Source: SHZI01 sp964417725 (GTDB lineage Bacteria; Pseudomonadota; Gammaproteobacteria; Steroidobacterales; GCA-2729495). Taken from it: a stretch of 64,000 nt of DNA. The translations under genes and the position numbers were made by a program. Shown piece by piece: positions 34,281 through 43,570 of the stretch; positions within the stretch are counted from its first letter, which is position 1, and every line of letters starts with the position of its first letter. The DNA lies in NCBI GenBank assembly GCA_964417725.1, contig CAYQIV010000005.1:70335-134334 (forward strand). The letters run 5' to 3'. Under the pieces are notes generated by a model. That model made no database searches. It was not told where the DNA came from and saw only the letters and a program-made list of their open reading frames with translations.

Positions 34281-35444
34281 TCACCGGACTTCACGCGCCT
34301 GTGCCGCATACATAACCGCCGACACAATTCCCTGCAAATACGTATGAACATTGTGTCGATTCCCGATTATCCACAAGGATCTTGCTTTCATTTCTCCCAA
34401 CAAAACGTCATCGGCCAGAATTTCTGCAATCCGTTCAGACAACCCCGCAACATCACCAACATCGCAAAGATATCCGTTACGTCCTTTTTCAATCAAATCA
34501 ACTTCGCAACCATCCGCGACAGTCGCGATGACGGGAAGCCCATGCGCCATCGCTTCAGATATCGCCAATCCACCGAGATGAGGCAATACAAACAGGTCGG
34601 CAGCAAGAAAGAAATCAGAAATGCCATCAATCTGCTGGCCGGCGAACACCACCCCATCCACACCGGTCTCCGCAACATGGCGCTCAACATCCAGCCGAGA
34701 TGGTCCATCGCCAACTATGAGCAATCTAATATCAGGTAAGCGTTTCTGCGCAATCTGAATAGCATCAACCAGATCATGCAAACGCTTCTCCGGAGTCAAC
34801 GCCCCAACAAACAACACCACAGGATGCTTGCCCAGCTGATACTGTTCTCTAACCCTCTGCCCGGAGCAGATTCCGCCTCTCAAGCGCTCCTGGATCAGAT
34901 CGGTATCCACGCAGTTTACTGCCAGAAACTGTTTTTCCTTTTTATATCCGCAACGATCGAAATAGGAAATCGCAACGGAGCTGTACCCTAGCAATGCTCC
35001 CGCTCTACGCTCCATCCATGTGGTCACCATGGAGAATAGTCGACTCTTCAATCCGACACGCTGCTTTCCCTGCAACTCACCCAACGTCCAGAATACAACC
35101 GGCGCACCGGCACGCATCGAATAGATGAATACCAGAAGGTTATTCAATATATTGCTGTTGCCCTCCGCCAGGATGACATCCGGCCTAAATTTGCCGAGAT
35201 GCCCAAGCAGCGCAGGACAGAAAGGCACCTTTGCGCCTCTTAGCGCACGTATCGTCCGCATTTCAGTGTGAGCGACGTCATCAAATGATTTCGCATTGAC
35301 AACTTTTGTGCCTGGAAAATCTGCGCCATGGAATATGTGCAGATCAATATCAGGATGCGCAGCCAGCCGTCTGAAAATCGGCAGGCGCCAATGCTGGACC
35401 ACCCGATAGGTCACCGCAACACGAATAGGTGTTCTAACAGTCAT
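34281..35444 (-). CDS. glycosyltransferase family 4 protein
   Basis: GT-B transferase of about 387 residues. The acceptor domain starts IRVAVTYRVVQHWRLPIFRRLA, and the central segment VIHWTLGE-like VVFWTLGELQGKQR is of a subgroup acting on lipid-linked oligosaccharides. The donor domain shows VVLFVGALTPEKRLHDLVDAI, IVGDGPSRLDVE and LGGLAISEAMAHGLPVIAT. The start is uncertain: ATGs at 35444 and 35453 and a GTG at 35474 are in frame. Lower GC than the flanking chromosome suggests acquired DNA. Its 5' end overlaps the remains of the decayed GT2 gene. Confidence 0.88.
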   Translation of the reverse strand: MTVRTPIRVAVTYRVVQHWRLPIFRRLAAHPDIDLHIFHGADFPGTKVVNAKSFDDVAHTEMRTIRALRGAKVPFCPALLGHLGKFRPDVILAEGNSNILNNLLVFIYSMRAGAPVVFWTLGELQGKQRVGLKSRLFSMVTTWMERRAGALLGYSSVAISYFDRCGYKKEKQFLAVNCVDTDLIQERLRGGICSGQRVREQYQLGKHPVVLFVGALTPEKRLHDLVDAIQIAQKRLPDIRLLIVGDGPSRLDVERHVAETGVDGVVFAGQQIDGISDFFLAADLFVLPHLGGLAISEAMAHGLPVIATVADGCEVDLIEKGRNGYLCDVGDVAGLSERIAEILADDVLLGEMKARSLWIIGNRHNVHTYLQGIVSAVMYAAQAREVR

Positions 35445-36240
35445 AGCAGACATCACCAAAAAGCGGACGACCACAAGAGAATCGCACCCTGCCGTAGCGA
35501 ATCTTGCTTATCCGCCTCAGAACGGCCAAAGAACTCGTTTGCATATATCCACCGTATCGCCCAGTACGGTATATCTCGATTAGTGCACCACAAACCTCTC
35601 CGGCACGGCCCTTGCCCAGGAAACGGACCCCGTACCACATCATCTTTGCCGGCAGGTACCAGACCAGCCATGACAGGGGATACAGGCACAGTATGGTGCG
35701 TATATCGTTAAGGAATCCTCTGCGCATCTGCATTTCAGTTTACCGGGACAAACCGAACCCTTCTAACGCCATGATCTACGCACACATGGCGGTCCAGCGG
35801 GCCGGTACGATAGCCATCCACGCGGGCATACAGTGCGCCCAGTTCCGAATGCGCTTCGAACATTGCCACACACCGGAGATCACATCCGGAGTAGCCCATG
35901 CACCGTCGTTATCGAGGAGCATCAGCAGCTCGCCAACTACAATCGCAGACACCACGATTCCGTCTTCTCGGGCACACGAGATTGCGATCGAGGGTCACGT
36001 ACCTGAAAGGCCGAATGTGCCTGGCACCGACAAAGGACAACTCCCGATGCGGATCGTCGATCCACGGCCAACTCCGCGGCCGAGACCGGCATCGGCTGGC
36101 AGCACATGGAGGCTCGTGACAACCCCGTCAGTTCGCCTGGCGGCAACGTTGATAAGTCGTGCGTCCGATTGATCATCGCGTATTGCGCCTTGTATCCCGG
36201 CGATATCTTCGCTGAAAGGGCGGGACTTACCACCTATCCC
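35434..36240 (-). pseudogene. remnant of a glycosyltransferase family 2 gene, several frameshifts
   Basis: No intact frame spans this stretch. Reading the minus strand and changing frame recovers an ordered GT2-like protein. First comes an IRDDQSDARL...TDGVVTSLHVLPAD segment, like the DNQSxD and VRVLxYDAPFN parts of GT2 enzymes. Then GELLMLLDNDG holds the metal-binding D-x-D, followed by AMFEAHSELGALYARVDGYR and a TGA near 35734. Finally a frame from 35733 gives RGFLNDIRTILCLYPLSWL and hydrophobic residues typical of GT2 C-termini. At least three frame changes are needed. The call rests on pattern recognition rather than alignment. Confidence 0.55.
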
Positions 36241-36536
36241 GGCGTCCCGGATACCGGGGTCACCTCTCCCATATATAGCCTGTTTCCACACCCTCGATAT
36301 TACCCATTGGTAACGCCAGCAGAGGTCAACGATTGGCATACCGATGCTAGACTTCCGCCGGTATTGGGCCTCAGGTCACGGATCCTGCAAGCGCTTACGA
36401 CATAGCATTGATGCCTGCTCATCCAGCAAGACCTTGGGCTCGATTCACGCTTGGCGGCAAACAGTCCCACACAGATTGTGTCATAGCTGCGACAGCCGTT
36501 CTCATCAGTCAAACCAAGAACCGACCCGCAGCACTC

Positions 36537-37598
36537 ATGAGAACCGGACCCAATAGTTCTTTAGGCCACACCTGGCCTTCGGTTGGTGCCGGCATTTGCC
36601 TTCTGTTTGCCAGCGCGGCACCAGGCATGCCCTCATCACCCTCTGAATCCATCGACGCCTCAACCAACGAGGCCCACGGTTCCACTGACAAAGAAATGGC
36701 TGCACCCATCACGCCATTGCTTATTTTGAATGATGGGGCCGAGCATGGACAATGTTTCAGTACCAGACCTCTCGCCTCACGACCTCATCCAGCCGCATAT
36801 TTCACCAGCACCTGTGCTGACGATCAGGAGGATGGCGTTCGCGTCTCACCCGTCGCTGCGCACAGCGGCACGTTCGGCTATGAACTGGTGGTAACTGGCA
36901 AAGATACGCACCATATGAGCCCCGCTACCGCCATTGGCACAGCAAAAATGACGGCGAGCCAGCTCATCACGATGAACCAGCCCGTTAGTGCCACGCTTCG
37001 TTACGAAGCATGGTTCCTGATTGCCTCTGGTTTCAACGATACCGCCTGGCACATTCAGATGCAGTGGAAGGGGCAGAAGACCGACAACATCCTCAATGAC
37101 CGCTATTGGACCGGTCAGAATCCGAAGATTGCCTTGGGCTTCATGCGCCGTGAGAGCCGGCATCGACAGGTCGAGGTCATTATTCGCGATGCAGACCCCG
37201 ATCGATGTGATTCCGCTACATACAATCACTACACTCGCCGATCAACATTAAAGCAGCCCGCATTGCCTGTCGAAGATAATACCTGGACACAACTGATCAT
37301 AGAAATCCACTTCGATATACAACACGGCTACGTCAAGGTCTGGCAAAGCAATGGACAGCAGGCGATGCTGATAATTGATGCGCGCGAGATCGATACCGTG
37401 TCGCAAGTGATAGATCGACATATCTCAAAACCTTCGGATCATGCCTGCAAACCCGGACAGGATAACGCCTCCTATCGCACACGCCCGACACATCTTTCTT
37501 TTGGCCTCGCCAATTATTTGAGCGCAGAGTCCTTTCGATACACATCACATCCACATGTGATTTACATTGACGATATCTCGATCACACGTCTGCAGTGA
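36537..37598 (+). CDS. exported polysaccharide lyase-like protein (heparin lyase I / PF14099-like)
   Basis: About 353 residues. The N-terminus (about 1-35) has a signal-like hydrophobic stretch GAGICLLFASAAPGMP. The mature part looks like a jelly-roll lectin/lyase fold: LRYEAWFLIASGFNDTAWHIQMQWKG, QNPKIALGFM, NTWTQLIIEIHFDIQHGYVKVWQSNGQQ and VIYIDDISI at the end. The Q-W-G strand and the Gly-Tyr-Val-x-x-W-x-x-Gly strand are typical of PF14099 lyases. I chose ATG 36537 rather than the frame start at 36408 because only this start gives an export signal. It opens the plus-strand arm of the locus, and its low GC suggests horizontal origin. Confidence 0.6.
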   Translation: MRTGPNSSLGHTWPSVGAGICLLFASAAPGMPSSPSESIDASTNEAHGSTDKEMAAPITPLLILNDGAEHGQCFSTRPLASRPHPAAYFTSTCADDQEDGVRVSPVAAHSGTFGYELVVTGKDTHHMSPATAIGTAKMTASQLITMNQPVSATLRYEAWFLIASGFNDTAWHIQMQWKGQKTDNILNDRYWTGQNPKIALGFMRRESRHRQVEVIIRDADPDRCDSATYNHYTRRSTLKQPALPVEDNTWTQLIIEIHFDIQHGYVKVWQSNGQQAMLIIDAREIDTVSQVIDRHISKPSDHACKPGQDNASYRTRPTHLSFGLANYLSAESFRYTSHPHVIYIDDISITRLQ

Positions 37599-37643
37599 TG
37601 ACGCAGCCATCATGGCATCCATCCTCACATCACAATCCGCTGA

Positions 37644-38927
37644 ATGAACGACCAAATACCGCAAACAAGAAAAATGATGTCCGGTGGACAAACGGGTGGG
37701 CTTGTTTGGGCTTTACTCTTCGGCTGGGCCATGAGCGACACTCTTATTTTGTACCTCGCACGCCCGTGGTTCTCAATGCCACTGAATACGTTTTTGCCAT
37801 TTCTTCTCGGTGCGGTTTTTTTGTTTACTGAAAGGGGGCGCATTTTGATCCCGCCCAGTGCGGTGATATGGATGAGCTGCATCGCGCTCGGATATGGCCT
37901 TGCTATTGCCATAGATGTAGAGCCTTTCAGCATCTCGGCCAGAAATATGGTGAAAACCATCTGTGTTTTTATCATTGGGTATTACGCCGTTGTACGTCAG
38001 AACGACTATCGCGTGCTTGGCAACGTGCTTTTACTTGTCGGTGGACTGCATATAGTGGTCTGCGTACTGGCCTTGCTTGGCGTCAGCAAAACTTACCTGC
38101 CGGTTTCATATCTTCGTGGATTCGTCGATGGTTCACCGGTAAATCGGGCAGAAATCACCACTGATCAGAATTACCAGGTGTACTACCTGTTCCCGATGCT
38201 GCTTGGATTGGCTGTTTTCAAGGAGCGGTGGCGAATCGTATTGATGGCGGTTGGTTTTATCGGCGCATTGTTCATCGGCAGTAAACTGGCCACCAGAAGT
38301 GGGCTTATTCTGATCGTTCTCACATTCTCCGGCGCGCTGCTCATCCCATGGTGGTACCGCCTCAAAGGTAGCACCGGTCGTGTCATTCTGGTTGCAGTGA
38401 TACTCGGTGGCGCATTTCTTTATCAGCTGCCCGCCCTGATATCCGCCACCGCCGACATACGGCTGCGCATGAACGCCGAACAGATGACAACGTTCTGGGG
38501 ACGCGTGCTTTCATTTACATATCTTATAGAGCACCTCTTGCACCCCGATTGGTGGATACCGAAAGGCACTGATGTATTTCTCAAGCAATACGGTAGCTTT
38601 CCACACAGTTCACCCACCATGATGTACCTGCAGGCCGGGTTACTAGGGCTCATAGGCTGGGTCATGCTGGTCATCGTTCCGCTGATGAAAGGGCTGCGCG
38701 GTATATGGCTTCGCCAAGGTGGCACCTTCCTGGCTGTTATCATCTTTGGCGGCCTCATCTCCTGGCTAGGTGCCATGACACTACCGGCATCGTTCTTTGA
38801 ACAAGCGTGGCTTTGGGCCGGCGCAACAGCCGGAGCCGCAGCCTCTCTCCGTGCAAAACGAAGGCCTGTTACTGCCCTCAAGTCACCTGAAGAGCGGCCT
38901 GGCGAGCCGCCCAAGGAACTGGAGTGA
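37644..38927 (+). CDS. O-antigen ligase/polymerase (Wzy-like) membrane protein, second copy
   Basis: A 427-residue protein with about eleven membrane helices and a long periplasmic loop. Segments such as GSKLATRSGLILIVLTFSGALLIP, FWGRVLSFTYLIEHLLHPDWWIPKG and FPHSSPTMMYLQAGLLGLIGWVML fit the Wzy_C family; HSSP replaces the more common HN. It overlaps the next glycosyltransferase gene by four bases (GTGA). It shows no close similarity by eye to the Wzy candidate at 24024, so it is probably not a recent duplicate. Confidence 0.85.
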   Translation: MNDQIPQTRKMMSGGQTGGLVWALLFGWAMSDTLILYLARPWFSMPLNTFLPFLLGAVFLFTERGRILIPPSAVIWMSCIALGYGLAIAIDVEPFSISARNMVKTICVFIIGYYAVVRQNDYRVLGNVLLLVGGLHIVVCVLALLGVSKTYLPVSYLRGFVDGSPVNRAEITTDQNYQVYYLFPMLLGLAVFKERWRIVLMAVGFIGALFIGSKLATRSGLILIVLTFSGALLIPWWYRLKGSTGRVILVAVILGGAFLYQLPALISATADIRLRMNAEQMTTFWGRVLSFTYLIEHLLHPDWWIPKGTDVFLKQYGSFPHSSPTMMYLQAGLLGLIGWVMLVIVPLMKGLRGIWLRQGGTFLAVIIFGGLISWLGAMTLPASFFEQAWLWAGATAGAAASLRAKRRPVTALKSPEERPGEPPKELE

Positions 38928-40123
38928 TTGACGTCGTTCTGCTTGGCTCATCCAGCGCGCCGAACAAAGGATCCGGCATCAATACCTATGTAAATTGCAT
39001 TGCTGCCGCCATGCTCGACAGAGGTATCAGGGTCATCTATGCAGCTCCACCAAACGTCACCTCTGCCCCGCCGGCGAACATTACTGGCTATACCCACGTT
39101 CCCATCGGGCAGGCAGATAGCCCGCCGACAGCAGCAAAGTGGATACTGGAAGCTCTGTACGAGCACAACGTAAAACTCATCATCAACAACGACAACCCCT
39201 ACCTCCAAGCCATCGCACCCTGGGTAGATTGCCCTTTCATCTCGGTCGGCCACATGTCGCGGACCAACGTCGCGCGGCTTGCTTGTCACAATCACGACTG
39301 GGTCGATTATGTGGTGGCTATTTCAACGGATATGCAGCGTCGATTTGTTGACGGATATAATTTGGAGCCATCCCGCGTGCCCATCATCTATAACGGCGTC
39401 AGCGATCCGCTGAACGGCGTACTGCCGGCACGAGAAGGTCACCGAAATCTACACGCTGTATTTGCAGGCGGTACGGGGCGCAACAAGGGTGCGGACCTGC
39501 TTGAAGACGCCATTACTCGGCAACCACTACCAGAGAATATGACCTTGCACTGGTTCGGGCATATGTCCGAGCAGGATCACCGGCGTCTATCACTCCTGCC
39601 TCGAGTCATGGTGTACGGCCGTACATCTCGTCAGGAATTCCTCCAGGTTCTGGCACAGGCCGACATCTTCCTTCTGCCATCGCGCACCGAGGGTTGTCCG
39701 ATGGCAATGCTGGAGGCAATGAGCTATGGCGTCGTGCCTGTCGCGAGCAATGGGACCGGAGCCATGCAGCGCATCATCATTCATGGCCAGGAGGGATTCA
39801 TCTGCCGGCTCTCTGCCTGGGGACGCGATATGCATGGCTGCATCTCCCAGCTCGGCCGATCCCCGGCACAGCTGGCCGGGATGCGTCAACGCACCTACCG
39901 CCGATTTCAGGCTGATTTCACCATCGATACAACCGTCGATCGCCTGCTTGCGCTCGGCGCCATACCGACATGCGAGCGCGCACAAAAACCAGCACGCCTG
40001 CGCCTCCTTCGATGGCACAGACCTACTTTGCCGAACTCCTTGAAAGCCCCTCTTCTAGATCGGTTGGCGATCCGCGCAGGGTATCTGCGTCGAGCTGATA
40101 CGTATAGTCGCGATAGCCTCTAA
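38924..40123 (+). CDS. glycosyltransferase family 4 protein
   Basis: A 399-residue GT-B transferase starting at a GTG that overlaps the Wzy-candidate stop. The N-terminus VVLLGSSSAPNKGSGINTYV has the Gly-rich acceptor-site loop. The middle contains RVPIIYNGVSDPLNG. The donor domain has LHAVFAGGTGRNKGADLLEDA and SRTEGCPMAMLEAMSYGVVPVAS, the E-x7-E type motif. Probably assembles the repeat unit of the plus-strand arm. Confidence 0.9.
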   Translation: MIDVVLLGSSSAPNKGSGINTYVNCIAAAMLDRGIRVIYAAPPNVTSAPPANITGYTHVPIGQADSPPTAAKWILEALYEHNVKLIINNDNPYLQAIAPWVDCPFISVGHMSRTNVARLACHNHDWVDYVVAISTDMQRRFVDGYNLEPSRVPIIYNGVSDPLNGVLPAREGHRNLHAVFAGGTGRNKGADLLEDAITRQPLPENMTLHWFGHMSEQDHRRLSLLPRVMVYGRTSRQEFLQVLAQADIFLLPSRTEGCPMAMLEAMSYGVVPVASNGTGAMQRIIIHGQEGFICRLSAWGRDMHGCISQLGRSPAQLAGMRQRTYRRFQADFTIDTTVDRLLALGAIPTCERAQKPARLRLLRWHRPTLPNSLKAPLLDRLAIRAGYLRRADTYSRDSL

Positions 40124-40230
40124 CCCACTCGTAATTTCATCGGCACCACACACCGTACATAAAACGAATAATTGCCATTCACGCTTATTCCAAATACGCC
40201 ACCAATTAGGTCGTCGCTGTACACCGGTCA

Positions 40231-41643
40231 ATGAAGCCCAGAAAAATAGCCGCATACGCAATTGGACCGATCGGTGGAGCAGCTTTTGCACTGATAACGC
40301 TGCCGCTTGTCGCATGGATCTATTCTGCGGAGGACGTCGGGCGATTAAATATGGCCCAACTTGCCTCCACCTTCTGCCTGCAGTTGTTTAGCCTTGGGCT
40401 TGATCAGGTTTATGTGCGTGAATATCACGAGACCAAAGACAGGGCAGCATTACTGCGTGCCGCAGTGTTGCCGGGCGCGCTGGTGCTCGCAATTGTCCTC
40501 GGCATATGTCTTGCGGTACCCGGACTTATCAGCAAGGTGCTATTCGCAGTCGAAAGCTCCACTCTGAGCATTCTCGTCGCCGTCGCACTGGTCGCAGTAT
40601 TCATTACGCGGTTTTTATCGCTGATTTTCCGGATGCAGGAAAGGGGACTTGCGTACTCTATGAGCCAGGTTCTGTCGCGCGCCATGTTTCTCTGTGTGGT
40701 GGCCATATATATCGGCCTGGCCGTTACCGCCAAGCTCATAAATTTAATCGTTGCGCATACGCTATCCCTGTCAGCTGCATGCATTCTGCTTGCATGGAGT
40801 ACGCGACATGAATGGCTGCCCGCCATCAATGCCCGCATAGACCGCAGTCAACTTAGGGAGATGCTCCACATCGGCCTGCCACTGATCATCAGTGGTCTTG
40901 CGTATTGGGGCCTGACCGCACTTGGCCGCCTTTTCCTCCGTAGCTACGCAGGCTTTGAAGAACTTGGAATCTATGCTGTAGCCACCAGTTTTGCGGGTGT
41001 AGCAATAATCGTCCAGAATGTTTTTTCGACGATATGGGCGCCGCTGGTATATAAATGGTCGGCGACAGGAGTCAACACAACCAAGATCGACCAGATCATC
41101 GAGATGGTCGTCTATGTAATCGTCGCCATATTCGCACTGGCCGGCCTGGCCTCCATGCTGGTGACCTATCTGCTGCCGCCAGAGTATGTACGAGTACGGT
41201 ATCTGCTGGTGGCATGTATGGCTCACCCTCTTTTTTACACCCTGTCCGAAACAACGGTCGTCGGCATCGGAATTCAACGCAAAAGCATATACGCCATGAC
41301 AGCGTCTATTGCAGGCTTGCTGACCGCTATCGGTGCAAATTACCTGCTTGTGCCCCGGTACGGTGCTGACGGTGCGGCTATAGCCACAGCCATTTCGTTT
41401 TGGGTGTTCCTGGTGTTTCGAACCGAGATGGCCATTCTCGCATGGAGGCCGCTGCCACGATTGAAGATCTATGGATGGACGTTCGCGTGCCTTACAGGCG
41501 CAGTCGCCTTTGTCGCACTCGGCAGTCAGCACACACTATTTTTCTTCACTCAATGGCTCATCTTACTGGGCATTGCATCTGCGCTTGGAGCAACGTTGTT
41601 TTTCCGTCACTACAAGCCATCCATGAACAATAATGTCGCCTAG
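40231..41643 (+). CDS. oligosaccharide flippase (Wzx-like), second copy
   Basis: A 470-residue membrane protein with about fourteen helices. The N-terminal segment IAAYAIGPIGGAAFALITLPLVAWIYSAEDVGRLNMAQ and the later HIGLPLIISGLAYWGLTALGRLFLRSYAGFEELGIYAVA are typical polysaccharide flippase sequences. It should translocate undecaprenyl-linked sugars. Codon use and GC are lower than in the flanking chromosome. It converges on the AAA ATPase gene. Confidence 0.88.
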   Translation: MKPRKIAAYAIGPIGGAAFALITLPLVAWIYSAEDVGRLNMAQLASTFCLQLFSLGLDQVYVREYHETKDRAALLRAAVLPGALVLAIVLGICLAVPGLISKVLFAVESSTLSILVAVALVAVFITRFLSLIFRMQERGLAYSMSQVLSRAMFLCVVAIYIGLAVTAKLINLIVAHTLSLSAACILLAWSTRHEWLPAINARIDRSQLREMLHIGLPLIISGLAYWGLTALGRLFLRSYAGFEELGIYAVATSFAGVAIIVQNVFSTIWAPLVYKWSATGVNTTKIDQIIEMVVYVIVAIFALAGLASMLVTYLLPPEYVRVRYLLVACMAHPLFYTLSETTVVGIGIQRKSIYAMTASIAGLLTAIGANYLLVPRYGADGAAIATAISFWVFLVFRTEMAILAWRPLPRLKIYGWTFACLTGAVAFVALGSQHTLFFFTQWLILLGIASALGATLFFRHYKPSMNNNVA

Positions 41644-41783
41644 TTTTTGCAGTAAGCCAGGATGATCTGAGCCGCGTCCATTCGCCGGACCATGCTGACG
41701 GTTGGTTTCCGGCGCGCTTGACCTACGCCTGCGCTGCAAATTCTCCAGGGGCGCCATCGCCGCGAAGCACGGAAGGTATGCCA

Positions 41784-42677
41784 TCACCCCAGCGATGAGG
41801 TCGCAGGCGGGAGCAGATCGGCAGATGGACTGACGTCCGTTGCAAGGGAATCGGCTGTAGCCCCCCCCGGCAGTCCCATCCGCCGCCGGTCCTCGAGCAC
41901 GGCACCGACTTCGGCGACGGTGATGGTGTCGCGACCCTCGGCGAAGCCGTAGACCAGCGCCAGGTCACAGAAGGTGTTGATCAGCCGCGGCACGCCGCGG
42001 CTGGCGGCGGTGACGAGGCGGATGGCCTCGGCGTCGAAGAGGTCCTCGCGGCCGCCGGCGGTGGCCACGCGGTGGGCGATGTAGCGGGTCACCTCCTCGG
42101 CAGTCAGGCGCTTGAGGTGGTACGCCACCGAGACGCGCTGGGTGAGCTGGCGCAGGCGCGGGTTCTTGAGCAGGGCACGCAGTTCGGGCTGGCCGACGAG
42201 GATGACGTGCAGCAGGTATTCCTTCTGCGCGTTGACGTTCGACAGCATGCGCACTTCCTCGAGGCCGCGCAGGCCGAGGTTCTGGGCTTCGTCGATGATC
42301 AGCACCACGGGCCGGCCGGCGGCGTATTCGCGGATCATGAACTGGACGAAGTCGTCGTAGAGTTCGACCTTGCTCTTCTGTTTGTAGTCGAGGCCGTAGG
42401 CCATCATGATCCATTCGGCCATGTCGCCGAAGGATTGCGTGGTGAAGTTGATCAGGCCAACGGTCATGTTGTCCTGCATTTCGTCGAGCAGCCGGTTGAC
42501 GAGCGTGGTCTTGCCGCAGCCGACCTCGCCGCTGACGACGGTGAAACCCTGGCGGTTCCTGATGCTGTAGCGGAGCAGCGTCAGGGCGACGTTGTGGCCC
42601 TTGGAGAGGTAGAGGAACGACGGGTCGGGCAGCAGCGCGAAAGGCCGCTCCCGCAATCCGTAGAAGGCCTCATACAT
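41784..42677 (-). CDS. exosortase/PEP-CTERM system-associated AAA ATPase (ExeA-like)
   Basis: A 297-residue AAA ATPase. MYEAFYGLRERPFALLPDPSFLYLS is the hallmark start of ExeA/GspA-type ATPases in exosortase-linked EPS loci. Walker A is GEVGCGKTT near residue 51 and Walker B is VVLIIDEAQNL. RVSVAYHLKRLTAEEVTRYI carries the sensor region. Its exact role in EPS export is unknown; relatives of secretion systems remodel peptidoglycan or energise assembly. It lies at the end of the kinase and chain-length operon and returns to the high GC of the chromosome. Confidence 0.9.
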   Translation of the reverse strand: MYEAFYGLRERPFALLPDPSFLYLSKGHNVALTLLRYSIRNRQGFTVVSGEVGCGKTTLVNRLLDEMQDNMTVGLINFTTQSFGDMAEWIMMAYGLDYKQKSKVELYDDFVQFMIREYAAGRPVVLIIDEAQNLGLRGLEEVRMLSNVNAQKEYLLHVILVGQPELRALLKNPRLRQLTQRVSVAYHLKRLTAEEVTRYIAHRVATAGGREDLFDAEAIRLVTAASRGVPRLINTFCDLALVYGFAEGRDTITVAEVGAVLEDRRRMGLPGGATADSLATDVSPSADLLPPATSSLG

Positions 42678-42701
42678 CGCGGTGCGCGGGCCGCGCCGCG
42701 C

Positions 42702-43553
42702 TCAGCGCAGCCACCTCGACAGCAGCCCCGTCTTCGGTTTGTGCATGCCGCCGTAGCCGTAGCCGCTGGAGGCCGCCTCGGAACGGTTGAGCACGGTACC
42801 GATGAGCGGCGTGTCCTTGAGGATCTGGTAGGCCTTCTGCAGGTCTTCCTTGCGCGTCTTGCCGCTCTCGGCAACCATCAGGATCGAGTCGGTGTAGGGG
42901 GCGAAGGCCAGCGCATCGTCGGCGGCGAGGATCGGCGGCAGGTCGAAGACGACCAGCCGGTCCGGGTAACGGCTGGTGATCTCGTTGACCAGCGCGATCA
43001 TGCGCGGCGAGCGCAGCATCTCCGCCGAGTTGTGCAGGGCGCTGCGCCCGGGCAGCACGACGAGGCGGTCGATGGATGGTGAGAACAGCAGCTCATGCAG
43101 CTTGACGTCGCGCGTCAGGTAGTCACTGAGGCCGAGTTCGGGCTCGTGGCCGAAATACTTGTGGATCGCCGGGTCGCGCAGGTCGAGGTCGACGAGCAGC
43201 ACCGTCTGGGTGACTTCCATGGCCAGGCTGATGGCGAGGTTGATGGCCGTCAGCGTCTTGCCGCAGCCCGTCGCCGGGCCCGTCACGGCCACCGAGTTCC
43301 AGCCGTTGTTGCGCATGGTCTGCAGCACGCGCGTGCGCAGCATGCGGTAGGCGTCCTTGAAGGGGTGCTGGGGCACGGCGGCGATGACGCGGTTGTCGAG
43401 CAGCGTGGCCTGCGGCACCTCGACGACGCGCGTCATGGTGTAGCGCACACCGGTGGAGAGGTCGGCGGGCACATCGGCGGCGCTGCGGCGCGTGTCGCCG
43501 CCTTCGCTGCGGTCCTGGCCGGCGCGTTCGAGTGCCTTGCGTATGCGTTCCAT
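42702..43553 (-). CDS. CpsD/CapB-type tyrosine autokinase of the EPS system
   Basis: Cytoplasmic bacterial tyrosine kinase, 283 residues, that works with the membrane chain-length regulator encoded just upstream (43571). Walker A is ATGCGKTLTAINLA (about residue 96), Walker A' is TVLLVDLDLRDP, and Walker B is RLVVFDLPP. The C-terminal tail has a short tyrosine cluster (SSGYGYGG), smaller than the typical Tyr-rich tail, where autophosphorylation would occur. Cycles of phosphorylation control polymer length and export. It starts at ATG 43553. Confidence 0.9.
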   Translation of the reverse strand: MERIRKALERAGQDRSEGGDTRRSAADVPADLSTGVRYTMTRVVEVPQATLLDNRVIAAVPQHPFKDAYRMLRTRVLQTMRNNGWNSVAVTGPATGCGKTLTAINLAISLAMEVTQTVLLVDLDLRDPAIHKYFGHEPELGLSDYLTRDVKLHELLFSPSIDRLVVLPGRSALHNSAEMLRSPRMIALVNEITSRYPDRLVVFDLPPILAADDALAFAPYTDSILMVAESGKTRKEDLQKAYQILKDTPLIGTVLNRSEAASSGYGYGGMHKPKTGLLSRWLR

Positions 43554-43570
43554 TGATCAGCCCCCGTGCC

